A stretch of DNA of 64,000 nt from Scatophagus argus (Eukaryota; Chordata; Actinopteri; Scatophagidae), in contig NC_058514.1 of assembly GCF_020382885.2 (NCBI RefSeq), positions 10,588,249 to 10,652,248 on the forward strand, written 5' to 3'. Numbering within the stretch: the stretch's first letter is position 1; each line of letters starts with the position of its first letter. Position numbers and translations under genes: made by a program. Below the pieces are notes generated by a model, which did no database searches, had not been told where the DNA came from, and saw nothing but the letters and a program-made list of their open reading frames with translations. Below, piece after piece: positions 32,000 to 46,200 of the stretch.

Positions 32000-34900
32000 A
32001 GCACAATATTATATTTTTTAACATTAAAATTGACTTGCTTTCCTTTCACATATAACCTGCCTTTGTGAGATGCGATAAATGTTTACCAAACTAAATGTCT
32101 GTGTTTCTGCCCCTGTTCATGTATTTCTGTGTACTAGTGGTTAAATATCAATGCAATAAGTGAGTCATGTCTCTTGCCTGGAGTCACTTTCTCAGCTCTA
32201 TCATCTGCTTTACTGACTGCAGTGCTCCCACACACCAAGTGTCCCTGGAAATAAGCTTCATTTCACTTGTAAGATATCATATTGAAGTTATTTTTTACGA
32301 GCCCTTGTCGCTCTGCTTTATCGTAGTTCTGACTGGAGAGGTGTATTACATGCTACACTGACAGAAATACTTGTGGCAGGTTTGCTGTAGTTATTTCACT
32401 GCACACTTGGATGCTTACTTACTAGGCTTTTCCACTTACAACCCAAGTTGAAAAAAAGAAACAATGAACCTCCAGCATTTTTTATTTCTCTCTGTTTACA
32501 CCATATCTTGACTACCAGGGTGAAGGACAAGTATGGGGCAGTTTGATATCACTGCGCCACAAGCCAATCACAGATGGGCTTATGCTCGCGTCCCCATCCA
32601 CATCAGCTGTACCCGAACTGTTGGAACATTGGCCGGGAGGAGCTGTGTGTGATGTGATGTGAGCGTGTGGTCAGTTTGACCTTCAGTGTTGGTGTGTGTG
32701 TGTGTGTATATGTATATGTGTATATACACAGTTTTCCATCATCGGTAATCCTGCGTGACTCCCTGAGTTGATGAATAATTACTTCACAAACAATTGCAAC
32801 TGTTCAACATTGTTTAATAAGCGACTCTGATATTGTAATTTGTCATTCTATTGAATAATGCCTCTATGGATGTGTAATTGCACATACCCCTGAACAACTT
32901 CAGTATTGAGTATTTATCTAGACTACACAGATATGGAAATGTGTGTAACAAAAACACGTATATACTGCAGTAACATCCATACAATACTAAACAGTTGTGA
33001 TAAAACACTGTACCAGATACAAGGAAACGGCTATTTTCATTGATTGTACAGCTTTCAGGTATAAAATAACATGTCTGTATTGCAAACGTTCAGCTGTGAA
33101 TGAAAAACCTTGAATAGGACCATGAAGGCAACATCAAGGAAATAAAAATAGAAAATGGCACTCAACTTTGGCACAAGGTACAAAAAAACTACATATGAAC
33201 TTGAACTGTAAATGACATATTATAAACTCACCGTTGAGTTACTGTGTTTAGTGAAAATGTACAGCCTATGCAGTAAGTGTTTCGTGCTTCACGTGTTCTT
33301 TTAATACAAGAATGTGAGCTAGATGATGGCAAGGAAGCTTTTAAAATCTTTGCAATATATTATCTCCATAAACCTGAGAATCTATAAAATATACAATACG
33401 TATATATATATATATATTTAAAGATTTCACCTTCCTGAAGAAGAAGAGGACATCCCTTGTAACGCAGGACACCGTGACTTTCGGAGAAAAAAGTACACTT
33501 CTAATTGTGCTAGAAACATCATCAGACAAAAGAAAAACAGCCATTCCAAATACCATATTTAAACATGAACAGGTCCTCGAAACAAAACAGTGGTCATGCA
33601 CATTTGTAAAGAGACGGACAACTGCCAAAAGTTATTCTATACAGAGATAATACATGACTGCTCTCGACCACTTCAGGCAAGCAGATAACAATCTGAACCG
33701 AGCAAGAATAATATGACATTTATGACACGCTTTTTGTTTTCTGTGCTTCAGTTTTAGACATTCTCAGGAAACACCTCAGAGCTCTCAACTCAGGAGTTTA
33801 GGTAGTTAGATCTGAAGAAGGAACGAATAAGGTAGAGCGAAGACGAACTAGAAAAACAGCACCATTTTTGCGACCGCTGTGTTCTTCCAAGCAAGGGTGG
33901 CAAAGTGCTCACCAAGGCCACAACCAAGGAGCTCAGTGGTTTACATATTGTGCTGTTTGTCAGGTAGATAAAGGGGGGAATCAGCAGGTTGAAGCATGGG
34001 GAAACAGAGTTCTTGCTATTCTGAACATTGCTAAATGTCAATTAGCCATGAATGGTTCCATACAAAAGCTGGTGGGGCAGTTAACAGAGACGTAACTTTG
34101 CCAAAATGACCATTTAGTTTTCACTCTTTTCTCTTTTCTTGCTATCTTTGGGTCCATAATCTAGTTCTATTATATAATACTTATATAACATAAATCTCAC
34201 CTTTATGCCTATTTCAACTATTCTAGTCCGGCATATTCTTCACGTCATTGTGGTGCGCCAAAGCAATGGGCTCATTACTGCCCCCTGAAGCCAGAAAAAA
34301 AAAAAATCAATAGTTGCTGTTTTTTCTCCTGTTGTCCACAAGGGGAAGCGATGAGCCCATTTCACACTTGAAAACAATCAAACTTCAACAGGGGACAAAA
34401 ACGTGTGATTTTATGGGTTTTCAAAGAGTATTTTAGGCCTTAAAAGAGAAAAGAGTTCATGTAAACCTTAACTGGTTGTTTTGGTAACTGCAGGTCCCGT
34501 TGACCACCTCGCCTCCTTTACCGAGGAGCACACAGAAGCTTCCCTGAGCTTATCTATGGAACCGTAACAGGTTTTAAGTTTGATATGTGTACAAGAACAA
34601 ATCCTGGATGACATCGCTGATTTACAGATTTAGGTCTGTGATTTAGGAACTTGAAATTCGAAAGACACCGAGGTTTCTAAAATACCCAGAACAGCGAGAA
34701 TTCTGTACAAGGTGAATGTGCTACTTATCTGTACCTCTAAATGAGGACAAATAGGATACAGTTTCTTCCAGAGGGTTCTTAATATTTCTCACTCCAAAGC
34801 ATCTCCATTTGCCCGTTTTTATTTACTGTTTTCATTCTTTCTGCACGTTCATACTTTTTATGCCCACAAGCAAACCCATACACTTACAGCTGGTATATTT

Positions 34901-35731
34901 CTTTCTTTCTTTCTTTTTGGTGACATTATTATGTGAGCTCACTACGCTATTATCGTAAACAGCTTCCCATTTCTTCATCCGTACTATCAAAAATGACCCT
35001 GTGATTTGCTTCAAAAATTCCTCTTTTTTTAACCTAGAAAATACATAAGAAAAACTTTCAAATCCATCATCGACAAACTACAACCTGGCACCTACAGCAG
35101 GCTTTGTGTTAAAATTTAAAAAATACAAACCGATCAGAAATCATTTACATCATTCAAAAAGCATGAACCACAAACACTGATACAAATAAATAAAAAAAAT
35201 GTCACCAAGGAGTCAAAACAGCACTGACATTTTAAAAAGGGGGAACAGTATAAACTGAAAAGTGGTGAAGATATTTTTGGGGTGTAACACGAGGGGGGAG
35301 GGGAGGCAGTATAACTGGCTGAAACAGTCTCCCGCTACAGCGGTTTCTTTTTAACTGCTACCTCTGCTCTTGCCTGTCACATCCATGTGTGGTCACAGTA
35401 GTTGTAGGCACATGTTAGCATCAAGTGTGTGTGCGTGCGTGTGTGTGTGTGTGGCATGTATTTGTGGCTCCATTTTACCCTTCATCTTCCACCTTCTCCC
35501 TTCACCGGATACTCTGGGTGGTGGCTTCTCCATCTCCAGCTTCTTTCTCTGCACCCTCCCCCCACTCCTGCATCACTGATGTGCAGTGTGACTCCCTGTT
35601 CCTGTCTCCTCAACCTCCATTTTTGCATTTTTTGTTTTAGGCTGCAAATTTTAGGCTAAAATCACTCTCCGACAGGCTCATATATGACCTCTTCAGCCAC
35701 CCCCACTCCAGCTCTCTTCCTCTACATCCAA
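32000..35731 (-). other. morn2-strip2 tail-to-tail region, mostly probable strip2 3' UTR
   Basis: No coding sequence seen. The morn2 transcript (+) probably ends soon after ATTAAA at 32023..32028. TTTAAT at 32814..32819 (ATTAAA on the minus strand) is a possible strip2 poly(A) signal, which would give a 3' UTR of about 2.9 kb; TTTATT at 34818..34823 is a closer alternative. It contains a (TA)n tract near 33402..33417, a (TTTC)n tract at 34908..34926 and an inverted repeat at 34265..34362. Confidence 0.4.
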
Positions 35732-38700
35732 TCACGGATTCTGCAGCAGCCCCTCCCACTGGATGGGCTGGGAGAAGACCTCTCTCTCCAGCCACATCTC
35801 GTAGCTGTAGTGGAAGTCCTCGGGCAGCTCCACGCGCTGGCCCAGCACACTCTGCAGGCAGTTGTCCACGGGTGTGAATTCCCCGTTCTTGTTCTTGTCA
35901 TAGCGGCGGCTGTTGAACTTCTCAATGCTCTCCCGCAGGGCGCACTCCTCCGCCTGAAAGTCCCAGGGCCGCGCGTCAATGTCTGGGACAAGAGGAAAGC
36001 GGGGAGGGGGGCTGTTCAATCAGTCTTCCCACACCATTCTTTTAACGGTTATTTACATGTTCACGCATTGACATTTCGACTCGTATTTATTATCTTTATT
36101 CTGACTGACCACACAAAACACAACACAACTGTGCCTGTATTGATTATTGATCTTCGCCTCCATTCCTACCATTTCTCCACCTTATTCTCCCCTTCTATCA
36201 ATCTTTCTAACATCCATGGTGTTGCTCTCCCGCAAGGGACTGTGACCCTGAATCGTCCCCTTTCCGCTGTTGCTATGGCAACGCAATCCAGACTGTTTGC
36301 TGGTGGCTGTTGGTGCGTTGCATTTCACACACACACACACACACACAGTTATCATACATCCCATGATACACACACACATATACACATCTACTGTTTACTA
36401 CACAATTAGCATTCATCAGCCTGAAATGTCATGTTGGGTAAGCGTGTCCTTTATACTGCAGTGTCTGGCTTATTAATCAGTTCTTTGTGAGGGCAGAGGA
36501 GGCCTGCTGGGACTAATTATCTCCGTGACCATTTCATTTATGAAGATCTGAGAGGTCAGACTGAGTTGCGGGGCCAGATTATCCTCAAATCTAATCTTTG
36601 ACATTCATTTTTTTATTAAAGCTGCACTGGCTAATTTTACAGTGATATAATACTCCTGTTTTTATCACCGTAAATCATGAATTGGGGCCGTAACAAAGAA
36701 GTGCATCCTATCTGAGCTAAGTGAGATGCTGCAGAAAAAAAAAGATTGGTTATTAGACGATAACAATACTACACATTTCCCTCCCTCTTTGTTTTGCTAC
36801 TTTTGTTTTTCATTCCTGTTTATTGCTCATGAGACTTACTCCCTAATCAAACATGTAACTTGTAATAAACAGTTGAACACTTCACAAATCTGGTTGTGCA
36901 GACTGCTTACCATTTCCGTAGGCCCAGTCATCATTGAGCCTGTGGCGGACCTTCTGGTAGATGGCTGACATGGTCTTCATGTTGCTCTTCCTCCACTGGC
37001 GGCCAAGGTACTTGGTCTGGATCTTAAGCAGCTTGAGAACATATAGTTGCATCATAGCCTGCTTCACCTTCAGAGCTCTCTTCAGGATGGGTGCAGATTT
37101 GAACACCACCAGCATCTGAAAAGGGGAATGAAAAATCATGTTGTGGCGTACCAGAGGCATACTGCAGACAGAATTACCCTCCATGGTGAGTTTGAAACCT
37201 CAACAGGTGCCCTAAAACGTATCCGCCCTGACTCTAAGAGACAAAATACTGACCTGGATCTGGATTTCTGTATAAAAGCTCTATTAGACATTTGCTCTTC
37301 ATATGGCCTTTATTGATATGTATTCATGTTGTATATGAACTGTTTTTTTCTGGAATAAACCAATGAAAATGTACACGGGATGGCTGTTCTGTGCTGTTGG
37401 ACGTGTGACAATCCATAACTGCCCTGCTGAGCTCCTGGGTGTGTACTCAGATACACAGATGGCAGATCCAATCATGCATCCACTTTACCAAGACATTCAG
37501 TCCTAGTATTGGGCACTATAAGCTTGGATTTTTTTAAATATAAATGCAAAATATCCTATTTTTTTTCTTGAGGCAAACTAGCAGTCTCTCTGACAAGTTA
37601 GAGTGCTTCAACCACGGCATACTCTGGCTATCTTTTTCATTACTGTTCATGGAGGCACCATGAAGAGCCAGTTGTATTATTTTACTTTACCAACATACCC
37701 CAGCACAACATGTCACGGAGCACCTTATTTTTAGAAGTCTGACTTTAATTTGAACTCATTGTTGATGGACTAATATTGCATTTCTAAATTCTTTTTTCAA
37801 TCCTCTTTTTATTGCCCATTGAATAATGAATTAGTTTGTACTTTTAGTCTGTTTATTTATAGATTAACAAATTCTTTTGTAAAACAAAAAAATGCATGTT
37901 TTTATTGTGCAATTTGTTATAAATTAATGAAAATCTTTATTGAAGTTTTCATGAAACTTGTGGTCATTCACAGATTTGGATCATTTGGAATAGACACAAT
38001 TATGTCACCACGTTGCCAGACTCTTGTTCAAAAAACACAAGATTTCAGGAACTTGATGAAATGATGAATTGGATACATTAGAATGGCTCAGTCCACCCTA
38101 AGGCTGCAGTGGTATCACTCACCATTGTCCTGGAGTGTTTCCACTTGGTCAGCTTGTTTAATATTCTCAGCAGATTGATACAAGAAAACAGGTTTCTCCA
38201 ACAGAACTGGTTGCTGTCACCCGCTTCCTGAGAAAAACAAACACATACAGAACACACAAAGGTCATAATGACACCACGACGGTTACTTTAGTAGCTGACC
38301 TTCATCCAGTGAACATCAATCAGATGTCACGCTGACAGTGTTTTCACTCACCAGGCTCTCAGCTGACAGCTCAGGCATCTCGTGGACCACACAGTGAGGA
38401 AAGTCCAGCACGCAAATGCTGCAATGAAAATACATTCAGGCAAACAATAACACACAGGAAAAGACTGGCACTCACGCTTTATACAGTCTAGTCTACTTTT
38501 GTGGAGTATAACAGCCTGAGCTAAATCAAGGGTGGCCTCTTCCTTTCACCCGCTGAGTAAGATTCCTGTCACCTAATTTGTGGCTTAAAGATTATTTTCT
38601 ATCCTTTCACACCTGAGTCTTCTGTCTCTGCATTGCTGCTGGGATGCCATCTGTGTCACTTTCCCATAAGACTTGATTACCTGTCTTACCAGCAGGTCCT

Positions 38701-40184
38701 CGAGGACAACACAGAGCAAATTTTCAATGCAGAGCACTGCAGTAAATAGTCAGAGAAACTGCTGCAAATACTGAAACTGGAGGCCCAATCACACAATTTT
38801 CAGTCAGTCCTCACTCTGTTGCACAAAACCAAGCTATACCAGATTTGCTGTGATTTTTTTTCTCTTTTTTTGTGAGCGTATAGAATAAAAGAAAAAGATC
38901 CTACCTGTTTTTGGCACTGATGTAGGACATGATGTTCTGATTGAAGAACTTGAGGATGAGTGGGATACAGTTGGCAAACACCAGGTGCTGAGAGACGATC
39001 TCGAACTGCAGGGAAAGAGGAGGCGGCAGTGTGGAATAGTTAGAGAGTCTTAGAGTTCTTCTTTTGTAGTCCGAAAATGCTTCCAAGATGAGATAAGGAG
39101 CATTTCTGATAATTTATTATGATGATGAAACCATGGGAGAGAAGATGGGAAAAAAATCCATATCTCAAGAGAGAAGAGAAGAGAGAAAAAAAATAAGCCC
39201 ATAGCCGATAATCCTGTATCATTGATGAGTGTTTCCTGTGTGGGGAAAAGGTCAAAAACCGGGGGATTTTTATTCTCATGCAGCAGCTGTCTAAATCCAT
39301 CACCTTGTCCAAGAAGCTTAAGATTACAAACAGAAGCAATTCAGCTGCTGAACTTCTCATGAGCTCATATTTCAGTACATTATTGACTGTGATTATTTAT
39401 AATATACTACATTTTGCCCTGTTTGCTGCACGGAATGAGTCCCTCATGAAGGATTTATCTAATAAATGTATTTTTAAATGCAAATAGTTCTTTGTGTGGT
39501 TGTCAAATAATGTAAATGCCCAAGCAATATGCTTTCCTACTGCAGCTGCTTATGGGTCTGCATGTAATCAGCTGTTGTGGCAGCAGAGGGCGCTATCACT
39601 ATAACTCTACGGAGCAGCCAACTAAAAGAGTATGCAGGAATGTCCCATGTTAGCAACAAAAAATGTCCCTGTGTCAATGAAACGTCCAAATGGGAATATA
39701 AATGAAGATATAAGCACTTCAAAAGGAAACAAAGAGGACACTTAGACCAGATGCTCTCTTTCCATATGTTCTCTGTCTTCACTGAGAGGAATAAAGCTAC
39801 TGACAGTGTATAAGGTGATGCACAAGGCTGTGAGGTGTGAGTGGGGAGTGGGGCTGGAGGTCTAAAGGTGGGGGTAGAGAGGAGGATGAAAGGAGGAAAG
39901 AAATGGCATGCATAATCAGGTGGAGGGTGCTGGGGAGGCGCATGGATACTAGTGTACGTGTGTGCTGGGGGAAGGCGAGATGGAGGAAGAGGGGAATAAT
40001 ATAAGAGGAGAGAAACATGGTAATGTGAGGTGTGTGTGTGTTTCTGTAACCTGATAAACATGGTTGAGTTTGAAGTGTTTGAGGAGCAGCAACAACAAAG
40101 CTGAGATGGCCTTGACGATGATTTCCTTGTGACGGTTCACATCAATTCCCAGCTTCATGCTCTGAAGGACCGTGATACTGGAGG

Positions 40185-40215
<31 letters not shown>

Positions 40216-43200
40216 GACACACACACACACACATATGCACACAGTAAGTCCTTCAGGTCTCTAATAATATTCCAGCTTTGTCTCAGTAAAAGAAAAATAT
40301 AATCATTAACAGACAAACTGTTGAAAACAGATTCTGATTAATCTCTCGATGATGAGGTTTTTCCATTTGGACGTGGCGTACTAAAGAGCGTGCAGTGTCA
40401 AACCAAGCTGAAAATTGCAGATTCGAGCCATGAAAATGTCAGAAAGTGTTGTGAAAGTCTGCAGTTGGACGGTTCTTATTCTGTTTTTTAACAGGAGACG
40501 TGTCAGCTCTGGTTGAGTGTCAGCCAGTCTAAAACTAGGCCATGCTACAGACAAAAACAGCCCAGAATAAGTATATTTTCAACAGTATTCCATCTACTCA
40601 AAAGTGAAAGTATACTTTTGTTGCTGATAAAAAGAAAAAAAAGGAAGTCATGTGAAAATGTGCAGTTTTGCTCCTTAGAGGACTTATTTTTCACTCTATA
40701 TCCCTTTATTAAGAGATCACTGAAGAGAAAATAAATTGTCTGGTGTGGTCTCTATACTTACGGCATCTCCTCAGGCAGCACATCAGCTAAGATGTTAATG
40801 GAGTCAGTTTTGGCTTTGGAGGTTGGAGCTGCGGCCAGCAGCAGCTTCAGGAGGGCAATCTGACACAAGTAACAACAAAATATTAAGTCTAAGGCCCTTT
40901 GTGACATCTGAATGTCCTTGTTTGACAGATAAAATATACTTTAGGAGGCCATATATTGCTGCTACACATGCCTGATGGTGATTGTGTGTTCACATAATTG
41001 TTTGGCTACAAAACACAAAAAATGGTTGAATCCAGGTTCAAAGGTACATTATGAGCCACTCACCACATACTGCGAGAGGTTAGGAAGCATACCCAGGTAC
41101 AGCATCTCTGCTGGTGTCTCCTCCACCTCCTCCTCGCCCTGCACAACACAGCACACATATGCATATACTGTGCGTATTCGCTCTCACACACCATGAACAC
41201 AGCCTTGCTTGTAGCTTGATTAAATATTCACCACATTAAATATTCAGCTTCTTTTGTTTTTGCATGGCTTTAAATAATTAAAAAAAAAAAAAGATTTACA
41301 AGGCTGTCACATTATAATGTCATGATGAGGGAAGATTGTATGAGTGTAAAAACGCCATGGTGACATTACTGACCAGAGTCAGAGGACACTGTTGCAGTTC
41401 CTCTTCCCTTTTGATCTGGACCTCAGCGATAGACACATATTTGTGCTGCAGAACAGAAAAAAATATGACATAAAATAAAAGGGATGTTAAAAGCACTGAT
41501 GACTGACACCCAGAGGGGGATTCCTGTGTTTAACCACACAACTCGGTTTGTTTAAACATGACGAATGGATTTTTAAGCAGGATGTCAGTGTCAGCAAGGG
41601 AGTATTGATTTAGGAAAAATCTAGCGATAATGAGGGAGCAAAGGAGGAAAAAGAAGGAAGACATTTGCAAATGTCAATCTGAGTATTAGTGACATTTCCC
41701 CACTCACCTGTTTAAGAGTCTTGACACTCTCGTGGATGGGTCTGGGCAATCCCACCAGGGTCTCTATGTCACTACAAAACAATAAGCATCATTACCCCAA
41801 ACTGATAGAGGAAAATGTTCACGTGGTATTTTTTTTTTGTCTCAGATGAAATACCTACTTCCCCAGAGTAAAACCGATGAACTTGTTTCTACTGGTCTCA
41901 AGGAAGTGCTCGATGTCCTTCTCCCTGTACATACACAGACAGGCTGCAGTCAGATTTTGGATTCATTTGAGAACACCTGCTGCCACAATCCTGCATACGA
42001 ACAAGCAACTAAAAAGCCCAATTTTTCAGGGCAGCGCTCACGTGTGTGCGCACACACCCACACAAACAAGCACAAGAGCACAGCACACTGCATTGGCTTT
42101 TTCAAATCTCATCAGTCACGCTGCTGCTCTCTGTGTGTGAGGGTTTCCGAGCCTCCTACTGATCACTACTTAATCATCCCATTATGTTGCGGCACTGATC
42201 CAAAGACCCAGAAATGGAAATAAACATACCTAATGGTGAGATTCGCTAAAGGATAGACAGAAAAGAGGTTTTCTCATCATGAATACATGATAAATGCAGT
42301 TCTGTGATACATTTGTGTCCTCTCAGATGCATTTTTCATATCCCCAGAGCAGAGGCAGCACTCTGAGACGACACACATGCTACTGTCTGGGATGTACAGA
42401 TGGAGAGCATATTGCTAGATGATAGTGAGGAGAGAAAACTGAGAGATTTTTCTAAGTTTGTATTTTATCTCATCAAATGATGGCACAGAATCAGGGTGGG
42501 AAACTGACATCAGCTGCCAGGCAAAGGGTGTTAAGTCCTGGCTATGGGTGGGAAGTTTTCTTTTCTCTAATGGTCAAAAAGGCAGGTTGCCAACCATCAT
42601 TTGGAGGTTTAATTCTGCGAGATAACAGCTATGTGCTTTTAAACAAATAAAAACAGAGCAGGAGCCATTTATAGAAGCTAAAGTATGAAGTAGCAGCATT
42701 ATTTTTTCAAAGAAAGGTCTCGCTTAAACTGTTTTAACACAACTTTGTGTGCACAATGAGTGTTTAAGATTATGTGTGGATATAATGAGTGTAATTTATC
42801 CTCACGTCAGGCAGAATCCAAACTGTAAGAGGGCACTTCAAAGCTGTAAAAGCTCCGCAAACGTTTCAGCAGCACTTTATAGTGTGAGAGTGATCATTTC
42901 AGTTAGTTAAAACAAGAAATGGAAACTGCAACTCACCTGACTTTAGGGGCCCAGGGGAGGCCCTTAGGGAAGTTGACCCTTTCTGTGGCTGGTCTGAGGG
43001 GAGGTGGTGGAGGCGGCGGCTGGATGATGACATCACGGTCCAAGGGGTCCACCTCGCCCTCGATGCCGCTGTCTGTGTCCTCTGGGTCCTCCTCCTCGTC
43101 CCGGGCATCATCATTCTTGAAGGGATCCCGTTCGTTGTATGTGTCCAGGCTGTCCTGCTTGACCAGTGGCTGGGAGGAAGAGAGAGGACGGGGTCAACTG

Positions 43201-46200
43201 CACTGCGAGGACTTAAGTCAAGAGTCACATGACCCACAACCAGAATAATCAAAAATGGTTCAAATCCACCACATAAATGTTACCTGCTAGCGTTTATATT
43301 ACCTTTAAAACCCCTTAACAAACAAACCCATGCTGTTCATTGTTCAAGCCTATTTTACTTTAAATTCTAGTGGAATTCCCTAAACACAAAGTTTTGGAAA
43401 ACATACATGAAATGATGCACATTAAGATATTTCTTAAGTTTCTTAAGTCTTAAGTTTAAATAATTTATTCACTCTTCAAGAGTTGGGACAAGCTGAAACA
43501 GAATATGTACCACGTGATACTGACAAATAATAATACAACTTAAAGCCTAAATATGGTGAAACAAAAGTGGAAAACTCTGTGATGGGGTTTAAACTTCACT
43601 TTCCTGATGCTGATACAGTTTCCTACCTGAAAATTTCAGGTCTCTTATATTTTTCCATTTATTTTGAAATGTATTATGCTGTTTCTCTGTTGCACATCAC
43701 GCAGCCATAACATTCAAACTGCGGCTATAGTCTGAAGGGAACAGATAAGGCGACTCTGTTGCAGACAAAGCACTGGACAAAGCTGCTGACAGAGCTATTT
43801 CTGATATAGCATGTATTTGCCACATTGAAAAACATATTGTGAAAACAAACAATAACAAAAGTCAAAGTTTAACATGAAACATTAAGCTTCCCAGTGTGAA
43901 CGTACACTGGTACACACTGGCATTTTTTACTTGGGAAATATGCTTATTGTATTTCTTGCAGGGAGTGCGATGAAACAATCAATACCAGTCTCTGTATAAT
44001 TTTACACTAAATATGAAGCTATAGCCAGTAGACGGTTAGCTTAGCTCAGCATAAAAACTGGAAACTAAAAAAGAACTAGCATGGGGCTGTGTAAAGATAA
44101 AGATCCACCTACGACTTCCTGTGGGCTGGTGACCTCTTGAAGTGACTGCTTTTTTGTCTGGCTCTTACTGCGTCAAGCCCAGAAATATACACAAGTTCTT
44201 ATTTTTACGCTGAAATCATATATATATACATACATATAATAAACAGATTAAACAAATAAGATATAGCTTGTTAATCAAAGAGCTTTACAGCTGCTTGTGA
44301 GTAGATTTATTGTAGCTTTGAACAGAGATAGGTAGCCCTTTCTCTGTTTCCAATTTTTATGCAACTTGGCGAAGCTAACCATGTCCTGGCTTTAACCTCA
44401 TAGTTCCATTTGAACTGGGAAGTCAGAACATCTGAGTTCCCAGAGTGAAATTTCAACTGCAATGCCCCCTGAAGTCGAGCTTCTTTCACATAACGTCGAA
44501 GGAACCTCAAAATCCAAGATGGCTGCAATCATTCTCAGCTCTGACTTCCGACTTCTGAGGCAAATGGAACGCAGCATTAACATACGAGAATGAGAGCTGT
44601 TTGGGACATTTTCTCAAAGTGGCAGGAAAAGGACGGCTTTCCACAGCAAGTGCAAGCAACATTTCTGAACTTACCACACATCTGCACTTCAAAAGCTACA
44701 GGAAAAATGCAAGCAAGGTCCAACAAGGCTAAGACTTTAAAATTGAGCTCGTATAAAAACAAACCCGTTTCAGCTCAAACACGAAACACGCATTCACACA
44801 CATACACATATCTCATTTCAAACAGTTTCTCCAATGAATGACCGTGGCAGTAGTGCAAGCATCAGGCATGAGTCAGCGTTCTGGACATTAGTTCAGCTAG
44901 TGCAGTCGATGTATGGCGCGCCAGTGGTAATACTAACACTGGACTAAGTGAGGATTATAGTGAGTGTATGGTAGGTGGGAAGGAGGGAGGGAGGAAGAGG
45001 TGAAACTGTGTTGTGAGTCATTCTCTATGGAGAAGCCATTCACTGCTATGTGGGAGGTAAAGCTAGTGTTTTTCTATCAGGGTTAGGGGACAACTGCTTT
45101 CAATGACATCCATTTAAGAGAGAGATCAACTGAAAATCAAACACCTACAGAGGAGATAATATGTTCATGACGATCTCAATTCACCTCCTCAATGAATGCA
45201 TTTTAATGACATTGACCCCTAGTCCAGAGTCTACAGTGCAAGGTGATTTCTGAGGCCAAACCTGGCAGCAATGTGATGGGAACTACAGGGGGAGATGCTA
45301 CTATGTCTGAGGTGACTGTCTTAATGGGACAGTGGATAGTGACTGCTCCAGCACCAATGAAAACAGCCAGCAAGTCAGCCCTGTCTCTCAAACCCCGCCC
45401 CCATGTCCTGAGCAGGTGACAGTGGAGCAGGAGGAGGAGGAGAGAGGAGGAACAGGACAGAGAGGTACAGTATGAAGTATGAAGTGTTGTGGAGGAAAGG
45501 AAATTTGCAGGAGAGAAAGAAAGATGACAAGTAGAAGGATAAAAACAAAAAATGACAAGATACATAAGGAGGGAAAGGAACAAGTGGAAAATGTGTGAAG
45601 AATGAAGGGCATAATTAGGATGGAAATAAGATTTTTTGAGGGAAATGAAGGAAACACCTTAGGCATGCATGTATGTAAATAAAAACAAAAAGCATAAAAG
45701 GATGATAAATATTAGGAGACACCAAAGAAAAGATGAACAAAACTAAAAGAAAAAAACATGCAGGTGGCGATGATTAAATTAAAGGAATAGTTCAACATTT
45801 TAGGAAGTGCGGTTAATCACTGGCCTCTCAAGAGAGTTAAGAGAGATAAGTTAAGAGAGAGAGATCAATACCAATCCAGCCTGGTCTCTCCATGTGGTGT
45901 ATGAATCACATCTTTGGTCTTTGTCTTTGGTTATTTTGCATGTTATCACACGCTTTTTTGTGTGCCATTTAACATCGTCCGCATTAAGCTTTAAAGCTAT
46001 AACGAAGTCAGAACTTAGATCGACATGTAACTGCCTGAAAAACCAGAAGATTTGTTTTACCTTTGGACAGAGCCAAGCCAGCTGTTTCGCCCTGTTTTCA
46101 GTTTTTGAGCTAAGCTATGCTAACAAGCTGCTTGCTGCAGTCTCGTAGATAGCATACAGTATAGACAAGAAAGTAGTACGTATCCGCGCAAAACTAAAAA

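Noticed and set aside
37047-37316. 89-aa plus-strand ORF opposite a strip2 exon
   Set aside because: Its first part is the antisense shadow of exon 36911..37115 and the rest resembles no protein I recognise.
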